Below are positions 1 to 6,918 of a stretch of DNA of 7,590 nt, piece by piece. The notes under the pieces are model-generated. The model was given only the letters and a program-made list of their open reading frames with translations. It ran no database searches and had not been told where the DNA came from. Numbering within the stretch: the stretch's first letter is position 1; each line of letters begins with the position of its first letter. A program made the translations under genes and the position numbers. This DNA comes from JAVZLQ01 sp049700035 (GTDB lineage Archaea; Thermoproteota; Bathyarchaeia; Bathyarchaeales; Bathycorpusculaceae), in assembly GCA_049700035.1 (NCBI GenBank), contig JBNAWC010000053.1:1-7590 (forward strand), in the 5' to 3' direction.

Positions 1-2
1 TT

Positions 3-7
3 GGTGA
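3..7 (+). promoter_or_regulatory. Shine-Dalgarno GGTGA favouring the GTG-14 start of nurA
   Basis: GGTGA is complementary to the archaeal 16S rRNA 3' end. It sits 6 nt before GTG 14 but only 3 nt before TTG 11, so it favours GTG. The TGA inside it closes the nurA frame upstream. The heptamer TTGGTGA occurs twice, at 1-7 and 11-17, so the second copy contains the start codon itself. Confidence 0.5.
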
Positions 8-10
8 ATC

Positions 11-1081
11 TTGGTGATTGAACAATACACTATAACAACAACACCAAAATATAACTTTCCACACCCCACCACAGACACAACATTACCCCAAAGACTCATA
101 GAACTAAGCATACACTCCCTAAAAACCGCAGTAAACACCAATCCCTTTCAACTAAATCAACAAACAATTCAACACCCATTCAACAACCACACGCGCCTAA
201 ACCTAAAGCCAATACCGCTAAGCCCAAAACACGACGCAACAACAGTCGCTGCAATAGACACCTCAAGCATGAAAATAGGCGAAACCGCCACAGGCATGCT
301 CATAGCAATAAGAGGAGCAACAGTCTGGAAACAAAAAAGCAATTATCGCTATTTAAGAATCGGACCCTTCATGCTCCACATAACAGAAGAAAACAAAACA
401 GAAGTCTACAACACCTTGCAAAAAGCCTATAGCAACACCCAAAACGAAAACCAACACCAAAACCTCCAAAACCACCAAATACCAACACGCTTGGCAAATT
501 TACTCGAAAAATGGCTCCAAACAACACTATCAAAAACCCTAAAAGATGGCGTAATCCTCTTCGACGGGTCACTAACAGCCGGAACCCCAGACACTCCAAC
601 AAGCCTGATGAAGGAAATCTTAAACAATGCGAGAGCAAGAGGCAACGTAGCCCTAGCCTTCTCAAAAATGACAACCCTAAGAATCAACGGAATCCTCATA
701 ACAGACCTCACCCTAGAACACAAACCACCATACCTCTTAGAGGCTGAAGGCTTACATGCAAAACCGCCAACAGTAATGCTCGGCGAAGTCTACATAGCCA
801 AACTAACCAGTGGAAACTACGCTTTTAGGCTTGATATAGACAAAGAAGTCCCACCAGAACAGAGAACAGAAGCCGTGGAAAGACTTTTGGGAAACGACTC
901 TCTTTCGCAGGGCTATCCAGAAACCTTACGGCTTGCGCACATCCTCTGCACATTCACAGCAAACGAAGTCATAGCAATGCAACACTTCGCCACACGCAAT
1001 TATAGGCTTAAACTTGTGAACAGACCGAACATGCACAAACTCCTCTTCGGACCCTTCGGGAAAGGTGAAAACACATCATGA
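11..1081 (+). CDS. nurA: NurA-domain nuclease, probable partner of the downstream HerA-like ATPase
   Basis: Seen: a protein of about 356 residues with the motif order of the NurA family. AIDTSS (81-86, acidic D83) lies at the start of the nuclease fold, VILFDGSL (181-188, D185) in the middle, LAFSK (215-219) after it, and GYPETLRLAH (301-310) near the C-terminus. Y302 and H310 are eight residues apart, like the conserved Tyr/His pair I recall for Sulfolobus NurA. Glutamates at 126, 127 and 131 could supply the remaining acidic ligand. Known: NurA is a Mn-dependent 5'-3' exonuclease and ssDNA endonuclease that binds the HerA hexamer and resects DNA ends in the cytoplasm. Context: it overlaps the HerA-like gene by 4 nt, which strongly supports the call. 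Start: TTG at 11 or GTG at 14 are both open. GTG 14 is favoured because GGTGA (3-7) lies 6 nt upstream; an in-frame TGA at 5-7 excludes anything earlier. Odd: the N-terminal half is rich in Thr, Asn, Gln and Pro, with an Asn/Gln-rich stretch at 141-156, and the coding strand is very poor in G and T. Confidence 0.85.
   Translation: MVIEQYTITTTPKYNFPHPTTDTTLPQRLIELSIHSLKTAVNTNPFQLNQQTIQHPFNNHTRLNLKPIPLSPKHDATTVAAIDTSSMKIGETATGMLIAIRGATVWKQKSNYRYLRIGPFMLHITEENKTEVYNTLQKAYSNTQNENQHQNLQNHQIPTRLANLLEKWLQTTLSKTLKDGVILFDGSLTAGTPDTPTSLMKEILNNARARGNVALAFSKMTTLRINGILITDLTLEHKPPYLLEAEGLHAKPPTVMLGEVYIAKLTSGNYAFRLDIDKEVPPEQRTEAVERLLGNDSLSQGYPETLRLAHILCTFTANEVIAMQHFATRNYRLKLVNRPNMHKLLFGPFGKGENTS
1064..1068 (+). 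promoter_or_regulatory. Shine-Dalgarno of herA inside nurA
   Basis: GGTGA lies 9 nt before the ATG at 1078, within the last codons of nurA. Together with the ATGA overlap it suggests coupled translation of nuclease and translocase. Confidence 0.5.
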
Positions 1082-2538
1082 AACTCTACAAGAAAGAAGG
1101 AAACATAGTTCAAATCCTAAGCTTCCCAAACGAAACAGTGGAAAAAGGCGATTACCTTCTAATAGAAGACGGCGAAGCGGGAAAAGCCCTAATAGCCCAA
1201 GTAATAGATGTGCAGTTCGCAAGCATACCAGGCGTTTTAGAAGAGCTTTTGCGGAGTCTTCCAGACGGCGGCGAATTAATTCAAGGCGAAGACATAGACC
1301 CGTTGGAAATCGCGCCTCACATAAATTATATTCAAGATGCAAGCTTGCTCATCTGCAAAATTCGTGCAACAGTGGAGGGCGAAAGCCTAAGCCCAAGCAG
1401 TTCATGGCTTCCGTCACGCTCAAAATCAACAATAAAGAAACTTCCAATTCCAACGCTTTTGAAACTTGTAAAGGTCGACGGCAAACTCCCAATAATAGTT
1501 GGCGGAACAAAAGACGCTTCCCTATTAACAATCGACGCTTCTGACTTGGACGGGCGACTAAACATTATAACTGGAAAGAAGGAAACTGGCAAGTCGCACC
1601 TATCCAAACTTTTAATGCTGAACCTCGTCGGCTACAAAGCCACAGTTGTCGTCTTCGACTTGAACGGTGAATATTTGAGGCTTGGAATGACAGCGGACGG
1701 AAAAAGAAACGCCTACTACGACAAGATTCACGTTTTGACGCCAGCCCAAAACTTTAAGGTAGCACTCAAACACGTAAACCTCCACGTGTTGCTTGGCATC
1801 TTAATTCACGCGCTTCATTTGCCAGGCACGTCAGCCCGCGAGTTTAGGCGCATCTGGCAGTCGCTCAAAGACAGAGACATGCTTAGCCTTCGCGAGTTGG
1901 GAGAAGCCATACGCAATTGGCACTGTAACCAGCATGTTCGCGACGCGCTTTTTTCGCGGTATCACGCGCTTGTGAATTCAGGCTTTTTTACAGACGAGAA
2001 TGCTTCAACAATGTTTCTAGAAGAGTGTCTTTTCAAGGCGAAGGAGCAAGGCGGGGCAATAATAATAAATTTGAGAAACACTTCTTCAATTGACCGCCAA
2101 ATAGTTGTGGAATACGTCCTCGGAAAGCTTATGGAGCTGCTGACAAGTTGGAAGCTTAAGGCTGTTTTCTTGTTTGCTGAAGAAGCACACCTGTATTTGC
2201 GCGAAACCTATTGGGATGACATTGTAACGCGCATGCGCCACTTCGGCATATTCACAACTTTTATTACGAATCAGCCTGACACTATACGCGAAAACATTTA
2301 CCGCCAAGCAGACAACATTTTCCTTTTCAATTTTACGAATGAGCATGATTTGGAAGTGGTTTCGCGGGCGGCGCGTGTTGACGCTGAAACTGTGAAGTCC
2401 ATTGCGAAGGATTTACCCCCGCACCACTGCTTGGTGCTTGGAAAAGCCGTTAAGGACTTTCCAATGGTTGTAAAAGTTAAAGCCTTAGACGTCAAAACAA
2501 TGGGAGAAACAAGACTTTTCTTTAAAGAAGTTGATTAG
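1078..2538 (+). CDS. herA: HerA-like hexameric DNA translocase ATPase (HAS-barrel plus RecA-like core)
   Basis: Seen: 486 residues, close to normal HerA length. An N-terminal HAS-barrel-like beta region (about 1-100) precedes a RecA/FtsK-like core. The core shows Walker A GKKETGKS (166-173), the HerA/FtsK hallmark FDLNGEY (193-199), Walker B ending FLFAEEAH (364-371, E368/E369), and the sensor strand ITNQPDTI (396-403). A helical insertion occupies about 230-315. Known: HerA forms a hexameric ring that pumps duplex DNA and activates NurA; related HerA proteins also occur in anti-phage systems with other nucleases. Start: ATG 1078 overlaps the nurA stop as ATGA, with GGTGA at 1064-1068 and a 9-nt spacer. 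Odd: Walker A has K-K-E-T where small residues are common, and the Walker B acidic pair is Glu-Glu; both remain compatible with ATP hydrolysis. Context: Mre11 and Rad50 are not downstream, because the next gene converges from the other strand. Confidence 0.9.
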   Translation: MKLYKKEGNIVQILSFPNETVEKGDYLLIEDGEAGKALIAQVIDVQFASIPGVLEELLRSLPDGGELIQGEDIDPLEIAPHINYIQDASLLICKIRATVEGESLSPSSSWLPSRSKSTIKKLPIPTLLKLVKVDGKLPIIVGGTKDASLLTIDASDLDGRLNIITGKKETGKSHLSKLLMLNLVGYKATVVVFDLNGEYLRLGMTADGKRNAYYDKIHVLTPAQNFKVALKHVNLHVLLGILIHALHLPGTSAREFRRIWQSLKDRDMLSLRELGEAIRNWHCNQHVRDALFSRYHALVNSGFFTDENASTMFLEECLFKAKEQGGAIIINLRNTSSIDRQIVVEYVLGKLMELLTSWKLKAVFLFAEEAHLYLRETYWDDIVTRMRHFGIFTTFITNQPDTIRENIYRQADNIFLFNFTNEHDLEVVSRAARVDAETVKSIAKDLPPHHCLVLGKAVKDFPMVVKVKALDVKTMGETRLFFKEVD

Positions 2539-2996
2539 CGACAAGAGTTGAGTCTTTCAAGTTTCTCCCTGTTCCTTTTCAAGAACCCTCTAAGGGTTTT
2601 TGTTAAGTCGTATTTTTCCGCTTCAGCCAAGGGCACCCACCTTAATTCTTCGGCGTCGTCGGCAGCGTTGAGTTCTCCGCCCTTAAGCTTCACGAAATAG
2701 TCAAGTATAATGAAGTGGTATTTGATTTCTCCATTATCATCTGTAATTATGTTGTCAACAACATCGATAAGCTCTGGATTTTCAACTTCAAGCCCAGTTT
2801 CCTCACGAACTTCCCTAACAACTGCACATTCAACACTTTCGCCTAATTCTACTAAGCCGCCTGGAACACTCCATTTTCCCCTCCCAGGTTCGCTTTTCCT
2901 TTTCTCAAGTAGAATTTTTCCATCGCAGATTATAACGGCGCCTACGCCAGTAACCGGCTGCTCTGGATAAAGCCTTTTGACCAAGCGAGACACCAC
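2535..2996 (-). CDS. Nudix hydrolase, possibly ADP-ribose pyrophosphatase or MutT-like
   Basis: Seen: 153 residues with a complete Nudix box GX5EX7REUXEEXGU. G47, E53 and the run REVREETGL (61-69) supply the metal-binding glutamates E62, E65 and E66. The box follows a typical beta entry (GVGAVIICDGKILLEKR, 17-33) and KWSVPGG (41-47). LRWVPLAEA (118-126) ends the fold, and a basic helix closes the protein. Known: the family hydrolyses nucleoside diphosphates linked to another group X, in the cytoplasm. The substrate cannot be read from this sequence; ADP-ribose is a guess from resemblance to small archaeal Nudix proteins. Start: GTG 2996 and GTG 2993 lack a good upstream ribosome site. TTG 2984 (residue 5) has GGTG (2994-2991) 6 nt before it and would give MVKRLYPEQP, a common archaeal Nudix N-terminus. 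An ATG at 3000 is out of frame. Context: it starts 15 nt after the permease stop on the same strand, so it is probably the last gene of the exporter operon. Its stop region overlaps the herA stop region. Confidence 0.93.
   Translation of the reverse strand: MVSRLVKRLYPEQPVTGVGAVIICDGKILLEKRKSEPGRGKWSVPGGLVELGESVECAVVREVREETGLEVENPELIDVVDNIITDDNGEIKYHFIILDYFVKLKGGELNAADDAEELRWVPLAEAEKYDLTKTLRGFLKRNREKLERLNSCR
2584..2604 (+). terminator. Possible terminator of the nurA-herA unit, inside the convergent Nudix gene
   Basis: AACCCT (2584-2589), the 3-nt loop CTA, and AGGGTT (2593-2598) can form a 6-bp hairpin. A T5 tract (2597-2601) followed by GTT comes directly after it. It begins 46 nt past the herA stop, on the herA sense strand. 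Known: archaeal RNA polymerase terminates largely at U-tracts, so the T-run matters more than the stem. The bases also encode part of the Nudix C-terminus (around residues 131-137), so chance is possible. Confidence 0.3.
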
Positions 2997-3011
2997 CCAT
3001 TAATTAGCGTT

Positions 3012-4280
3012 TTACTCGTATCTTAAAGCTTCTACTGGTTTAAGCTTTGAAGCTCGCCAAGCCGGATAAAGCCCGAAGACGATGCTTACTATTAGTCCGA
3101 AGGCGAATGCGCCTATCAAGACTGTGGGTGTTAAGATAGGAGTTATTGACATCTGAGTTGCCACTGCAGCTTGGTTTGCGCCTTGAAGCCTTCCACCGCC
3201 AAAAATTCCTAACCTTGCAACTATGTTTGCTAATCCCCAGCCAGAAAATATGCCTATCACAGCGCCCATAAACCCTATTATTATTGCCTCGCTTAAGAAA
3301 ATCGTGAGCACAGTTCTGTTTTTCATGCCAAGAGCCTTAAGTATGCCTATTTCACGGGTTCTCTCCATCAGAGAAACAATCATTATGTTCATTATGCCCA
3401 CTCCAGCAACCAAAAGCGAAATGCCAGCAATTCCAGCTAAGAAGAAATTAACGTTTGAAAACACTGCGGAAATTACGTCAATAACAGCTGTGGCGGAGGT
3501 AACGGAAACCTGGTTGTTGAATGCCGTTTTTATGGCTTCGGAGACTCCATCAATTGTCGCTTTGCTGTCATCCTTTAATAAAACAATGATTGTGCCGCAT
3601 TCATTTGTTTCGAAGAAGCTCTGTGCTTGAGAAATTGGAATATAGACGCCGAAATCTGAAGGCCCACCTAGATTGAAGCCTCCAATTTCCTCAAGTACAG
3701 CTGTTATTCGTCCAGTGTAAGTTTTGTTTTCCTGCGTTGAGTCGCTCCGCTTTATCCATGTTATCGTAACAGTGTCGCCAACGTTTGCTATTGTTGTTCC
3801 ATTTTGCCATGGGTCATGCACCCTTGCGCCTATGACAACTGAATCACTCTCTGATGTAATGTTTCCTTCGGCGGGGACAAATGTGCTTTCGTAAATTTTT
3901 TGGTATTCGTCGAATTCTACGCCTATAACGTTGATCGTGAATATTCTTCCACTCGCGTTTATGAAGCATGTTTTCTGCATTATTGCCACCGCCGCGCTCA
4001 CATTTTCGCTTAAACCCTCTATTGTCTGTGCATCTGAAACAAAAAGCGGGATGCTTGTTTCCCCTCCGCCCAGTCCACCTCTCGGGGAGACTATGAGCGT
4101 TTTTGTCGCGAAGCCTTTTTGCAGTTGCGTTGTTATGGTGTCTTGGAATCCTTGGCTGAAAGAGAGAAGCGCGACAATGGCTGCTATGCCAATAACCACG
4201 CCGAGAGTTGTTAAGGCAGCGCGAAGTTTACGAAGTTTTATGGCGCTGAAAGCGTAGGATAAAACGTCTGCAACATTCAT
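3012..4280 (-). CDS. MacB/FtsX-type ABC transporter permease
   Basis: Seen: 422 residues with the MacB-family plan. A cytoplasmic N-terminus with the KLRKLRAALTTLGVVIGI entry leads into TM1 (about 22-42). A large extracytoplasmic domain follows (about 45-275, MacB_PCD type). The FtsX core then has three helices at about 278-304, 325-355 and 383-407. The cytoplasmic ERTREIGILKALGMK segment (306-320) is the family's coupling motif, and the C-terminus PAWRASKLKPVEALRYE (406-422) is classic. Known: this class pairs with LolD/MacB-type ATPases as a mechanotransmitting exporter, acting on peptides, lipids, drugs or signals without conventional alternating access. Context: its ATG directly follows the TAA of the ATPase gene with no gap, and GGTGA (4290-4286) lies 5 nt before the ATG. 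Odd: the only two cysteines, C105 and C228, both fall in the outer domain. The exported substrate is unknown. Confidence 0.93.
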   Translation of the reverse strand: MNVADVLSYAFSAIKLRKLRAALTTLGVVIGIAAIVALLSFSQGFQDTITTQLQKGFATKTLIVSPRGGLGGGETSIPLFVSDAQTIEGLSENVSAAVAIMQKTCFINASGRIFTINVIGVEFDEYQKIYESTFVPAEGNITSESDSVVIGARVHDPWQNGTTIANVGDTVTITWIKRSDSTQENKTYTGRITAVLEEIGGFNLGGPSDFGVYIPISQAQSFFETNECGTIIVLLKDDSKATIDGVSEAIKTAFNNQVSVTSATAVIDVISAVFSNVNFFLAGIAGISLLVAGVGIMNIMIVSLMERTREIGILKALGMKNRTVLTIFLSEAIIIGFMGAVIGIFSGWGLANIVARLGIFGGGRLQGANQAAVATQMSITPILTPTVLIGAFAFGLIVSIVFGLYPAWRASKLKPVEALRYE

Positions 4281-4964
4281 TTAGTTCACCATTTCTTCAA
4301 CGATTAATCCGTCAAGCATCTGCACGGTTCTTTTTGCTTCTGAAGCTAAACGTTGGTCATGGGTAACCATAATTGTAGTCACGCCTTTACTGGCGTTTAA
4401 TCCCTTGACAAGTTGTATTATTTCCATGGCGTTTTTCGAGTCTATATTGCCCGTCGGCTCATCCATTAAGAGAAAAGCTGGATTGTTGGCTAGGGCTCTT
4501 GCAATTGCGACGCGTTGCTGCTCGCCGCCGCTTAGTTCCGTTGGCTTATGGTTCATCCGCCCCCTTAAACCAACTATTTCAAGAAGTTCTTCTGCACGTT
4601 TTATGCGCTCGTCTCTGCTTAATCCCGCGATGGCCATTGGCAACTCAACATTTTGTCTGGCGGTTAAACGTGGAATTAGGTTGAAAAATTGGAAGACGAA
4701 GCCTATCCTACGTCTTAAATCGGCAAGTTGATTGTCATTAAGCTTTGAAATGTCAACTCCGTCAATTAGCACTGTGCCGTCAGTCGGCTTGTCCAACGCG
4801 CCTATCAAATTCAAAAGCGTTGACTTGCCGCTTCCAGAAGGCCCTAGAACAGCAAGAAATTCGCCTTCTTCCACTTTTAAGTTTACGCCGCGTAGGGCTT
4901 CAACTGGAACCTTGCCAAGCAAATAGGTTTTTCTAAGGTTTACTGTCTCAACGATTGTCGCCAT
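4281..4964 (-). CDS. LolD/MacB-type ABC transporter ATP-binding protein
   Basis: Seen: 227 residues, the usual size for a stand-alone LolD/MacB-type nucleotide-binding domain. Walker A is GPSGSGKST (41-49), the Q-loop glutamine is Q92, and the signature is LSGGEQQR (144-151). Walker B is FLLMDEP (164-170, catalytic E169), followed by the D-loop TGNIDSKN and the H-loop H202. The segment FQFFNLIPRLTARQNVELPM (91-110) is characteristic of this subfamily. Known: two copies dimerise in the cytoplasm and drive a paired FtsX-type permease. Here that is the gene starting one base after the stop. Start: ATG 4964 has GAGGG (4978-4974) 9 nt upstream, in the 17-nt gap after the ABC-2 permease. All catalytic residues are present. 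Assignment to the MacB class is firm; the substrate is not known. Confidence 0.95.
   Translation of the reverse strand: MATIVETVNLRKTYLLGKVPVEALRGVNLKVEEGEFLAVLGPSGSGKSTLLNLIGALDKPTDGTVLIDGVDISKLNDNQLADLRRRIGFVFQFFNLIPRLTARQNVELPMAIAGLSRDERIKRAEELLEIVGLRGRMNHKPTELSGGEQQRVAIARALANNPAFLLMDEPTGNIDSKNAMEIIQLVKGLNASKGVTTIMVTHDQRLASEAKRTVQMLDGLIVEEMVN
4286..4290 (-). promoter_or_regulatory. Shine-Dalgarno of the MacB-type permease
   Basis: On the minus strand GGTGA precedes the ATG at 4280 by 5 nt and lies within the last codons of the ATPase gene. This supports the ATG and suggests coupled translation across the TAA-ATG junction. Confidence 0.5.
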
Positions 4965-4981
4965 TTTTAATAGCCCTCATT

Positions 4982-5920
4982 TTATTTTGTTAGGTATCTC
5001 CATGATAGCACTATGCCGATTGCAGCTAAGACTATTGCAAATATGCTGAGATACGCGAAGTCCATCATCAAGGCTGAAGTATCCAAAGGCAGTATAGTCA
5101 ACTGCCTAACCGCATCTGTTACATAGGAAAGCGGGTTGACACGCGCTATTGCCTGCATCCAGTCTGGCATCAGAGAGATAGGGAAGAAGGTGTTGCTTGC
5201 AAACATCAGAGGCATCATTATCAGGCTTATGATTTGCATCGGTCTCTCCATTCTTGTTGACCTTAAGGAGAAAGCGATGAAAACGGATGAAAGCCCCACG
5301 CCGAGCAGGAATATTGCAGCGTAAATTCCTAGCAGGTTAAGCAAAGTGAACGTTGAGCTTAACTGCAGTCCTAGAATGTATGCGAGTGCCAATATTATAG
5401 TCGCTTGGAACATCGCCCTCAATGTTGCGTTGAGAACTTTTGAAAATATTATTGCTCCGCGTGGCACTGGAGTGCTTAAAACTTTGTCTAGAAAGCCTAA
5501 GCGCCTATCCCAAACTATTGACATGCCGCTGAACATAGTCGTTGTCATAACAATCATGGATATCATGCCAACAGCCATATAGCTGAAATAGTCTGCAACA
5601 CCGAAAGTGTTCTGCATAATACTTGTTCCCATATTTGCAAATATCTTCGAAAGCTCGGTGCCGTTAAGAATTACGTTAGTTCCAAGGGGAGAAAGAACAG
5701 CACTTCCCGGAATAGGTATTGCCGCGGGCAAGTTTATGTTATTGGTTGAGAACATTGCGTTTATGTTCATTGATTTACCTAAAAGTCCCATCCATATTAA
5801 TGGCTGAAGTATAAGCATCAAAACCATCACAGGGTCTTTTAGCCATTTTTTAAGTTCTCTAACTGTTAGAGCCCACAAACCGCGAGTTAGGCTTGGCTTA
5901 TACTCGTTTGCCCCGCTCAT
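4982..5920 (-). CDS. ABC-2 type (DrrB-like) transporter permease
   Basis: Seen: 312 residues with about six hydrophobic segments, near 31-49, 111-135, 165-186, 193-218, 228-248 and 287-308. An amphipathic N-terminus TVRELKKWLKDP (19-30) precedes TM1. An outer loop of about 60 residues separates TM1 and TM2. The cytoplasmic loop WDRRLGFLDKVLSTPVPRG (137-155) and the motif NPLSYVTDAVR (262-272) are typical of ABC-2 permeases of the DrrB/NodJ/YhhJ group. Known: such permeases pair with DrrA-type ATPases to export drugs, lipids or polysaccharides. Context: the ATG overlaps the stop of the ATPase gene as ATGA. AGGAGGG (5934-5928) stands 7 nt before the ATG and is the strongest ribosome site in the window. 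The cargo cannot be inferred from sequence. Confidence 0.93.
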   Translation of the reverse strand: MSGANEYKPSLTRGLWALTVRELKKWLKDPVMVLMLILQPLIWMGLLGKSMNINAMFSTNNINLPAAIPIPGSAVLSPLGTNVILNGTELSKIFANMGTSIMQNTFGVADYFSYMAVGMISMIVMTTTMFSGMSIVWDRRLGFLDKVLSTPVPRGAIIFSKVLNATLRAMFQATIILALAYILGLQLSSTFTLLNLLGIYAAIFLLGVGLSSVFIAFSLRSTRMERPMQIISLIMMPLMFASNTFFPISLMPDWMQAIARVNPLSYVTDAVRQLTILPLDTSALMMDFAYLSIFAIVLAAIGIVLSWRYLTK

Positions 5921-6918
5921 CCTCTAGCCCTCCTAAGGGTTAATCTCTGCGAAATGAAGGCTTCCTTGGATTCTTCCGTATCGCGCATAGCCTTGCCAGT
6001 GTACTCCAAATAAACCTCGTTTAGCGTCGGCTCGGTAAGCGAAAGCTTTGTCACTGTGTAGCCCTTCTTACGCAACGCCTCAATTATGAGTGGGGCAGTT
6101 ACTTCTCCAGCTTCAGCCTTAATTCGATAGGCGCCATCTTCGTTTTTTATCTCTTTAACGTTTTTAACGCCGCGGATAATTTCGCTCACGTCTGCGTTTT
6201 CTTTTATGCTTATTGTGATTATGTCGCCGCCTAGACCCTCTTTAAGCTCGCTTGGTGTTCCAGTCACAATTATTTTTCCGTGGTCAATTATGGCTACGCG
6301 GTCGCATAGAGCGTCAGCCTCCTCCAAATAATGCGTAGTCATGAAAAGCGTCATGCCGTACTCCTTCTTCAAACGCCTAATATAGTTCCATGTTGCAGCC
6401 CTAGTCTGGACATCCAAGCCCAGTGTGGGCTCGTCTAGAAAAAGCACCTTCGGCCTATTAATCAGCCCACATGCGAGTTCAAGCCTACGCCGCATTCCAC
6501 CAGAGTAGGTTTCAACGCGTTTGTCTTTGAAGTTGGTTAGTTCCACGAGTTCAAGCAGTTCAAGCGCGCGTTTTTTGGAGACTTCTCGGGGAATCCCGTA
6601 CAAGTCTGCACATAAAATTATGTTTTCGTATCCCGTTAAATCCTCGTCAGCCGTGTATTCTTGGGGCACTACGCCTATAACCTTTCTAACATCGTTTGCT
6701 TGTTTTGTAATGTCGTAGCCCAGCACTGAGGCTTTGCCTTCGGTGGGCTTTAAAACAGTTATCAGCATGTTGATTGTTGTTGTTTTTCCAGCGCCGTTTG
6801 GCCCTAGAAAACCGTAGATTTCGCCGTCTTTGACGCTGAAGTTCACGTGGTCAACAGCCACGAGGCTTTTGTTAAAAATTTTTGTCAATCCTTCAGCAAC
6901 GATTACGTCGTCACTCAT
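5917..6918 (-). CDS. DrrA-like ABC transporter ATP-binding protein (drug-efflux type)
   Basis: Seen: 333 residues. The nucleotide-binding domain has Walker A GPNGAGKTT (39-47), Q-loop Q86, signature YSGGMRRRLEL (138-148), Walker B LFLDEPTLGLD (159-169, catalytic E163) and H-loop H196 in TTHYLEEAD. A C-terminal domain of about 100 residues (230-308) ends with the LTEPTLNEVYLEYTGK pattern. This is the regulatory extension of the DrrA/CcmA-like drug and antibiotic resistance ATPases. Known: this class drives ABC-2 permeases such as DrrB. Context: it follows the PadR gene with an 8-nt overlap and runs into the permease gene with a 4-nt overlap, so the two form a DrrAB-type pump under PadR control. 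Start: ATG 6918 has only AGAGG (6932-6928), 9 nt upstream. The tail after residue 310 is charged and not recognised. Confidence 0.95.
   Translation of the reverse strand: MSDDVIVAEGLTKIFNKSLVAVDHVNFSVKDGEIYGFLGPNGAGKTTTINMLITVLKPTEGKASVLGYDITKQANDVRKVIGVVPQEYTADEDLTGYENIILCADLYGIPREVSKKRALELLELVELTNFKDKRVETYSGGMRRRLELACGLINRPKVLFLDEPTLGLDVQTRAATWNYIRRLKKEYGMTLFMTTHYLEEADALCDRVAIIDHGKIIVTGTPSELKEGLGGDIITISIKENADVSEIIRGVKNVKEIKNEDGAYRIKAEAGEVTAPLIIEALRKKGYTVTKLSLTEPTLNEVYLEYTGKAMRDTEESKEAFISQRLTLRRARG
5928..5934 (-). promoter_or_regulatory. Strong Shine-Dalgarno of the ABC-2 permease
   Basis: AGGAGGG on the minus strand lies 7 nt before the ATG at 5920, inside the 3' end of the ATPase gene. 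It could raise permease synthesis relative to the other, weaker sites of the operon. Confidence 0.55.

Noticed and set aside
369..747. Overlapping frames of about 80-100 codons on both strands within nurA
   Set aside because: Their translations are low-complexity (Leu/Phe/Arg-rich on the minus strand) and arise from the A+C bias of nurA. They have no recognisable domain or ribosome site.
1065..1544. 159-codon frame overlapping the start of herA
   Set aside because: It is an Arg/Asn/Ser-rich shadow of the HerA frame, which has clear conserved motifs throughout this stretch.
2518..2529. 12-bp palindrome TTCTTTAAAGAA at the end of herA
   Set aside because: It has no loop, is AT-rich, lies in coding sequence, and has no T-tract to make it a minus-strand terminator.
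3223..5807. Plus-strand frames opposite the ABC transporter genes
   Set aside because: They mirror membrane-protein codons of the minus-strand genes; their hydrophobic look is a by-product and no domain is seen.
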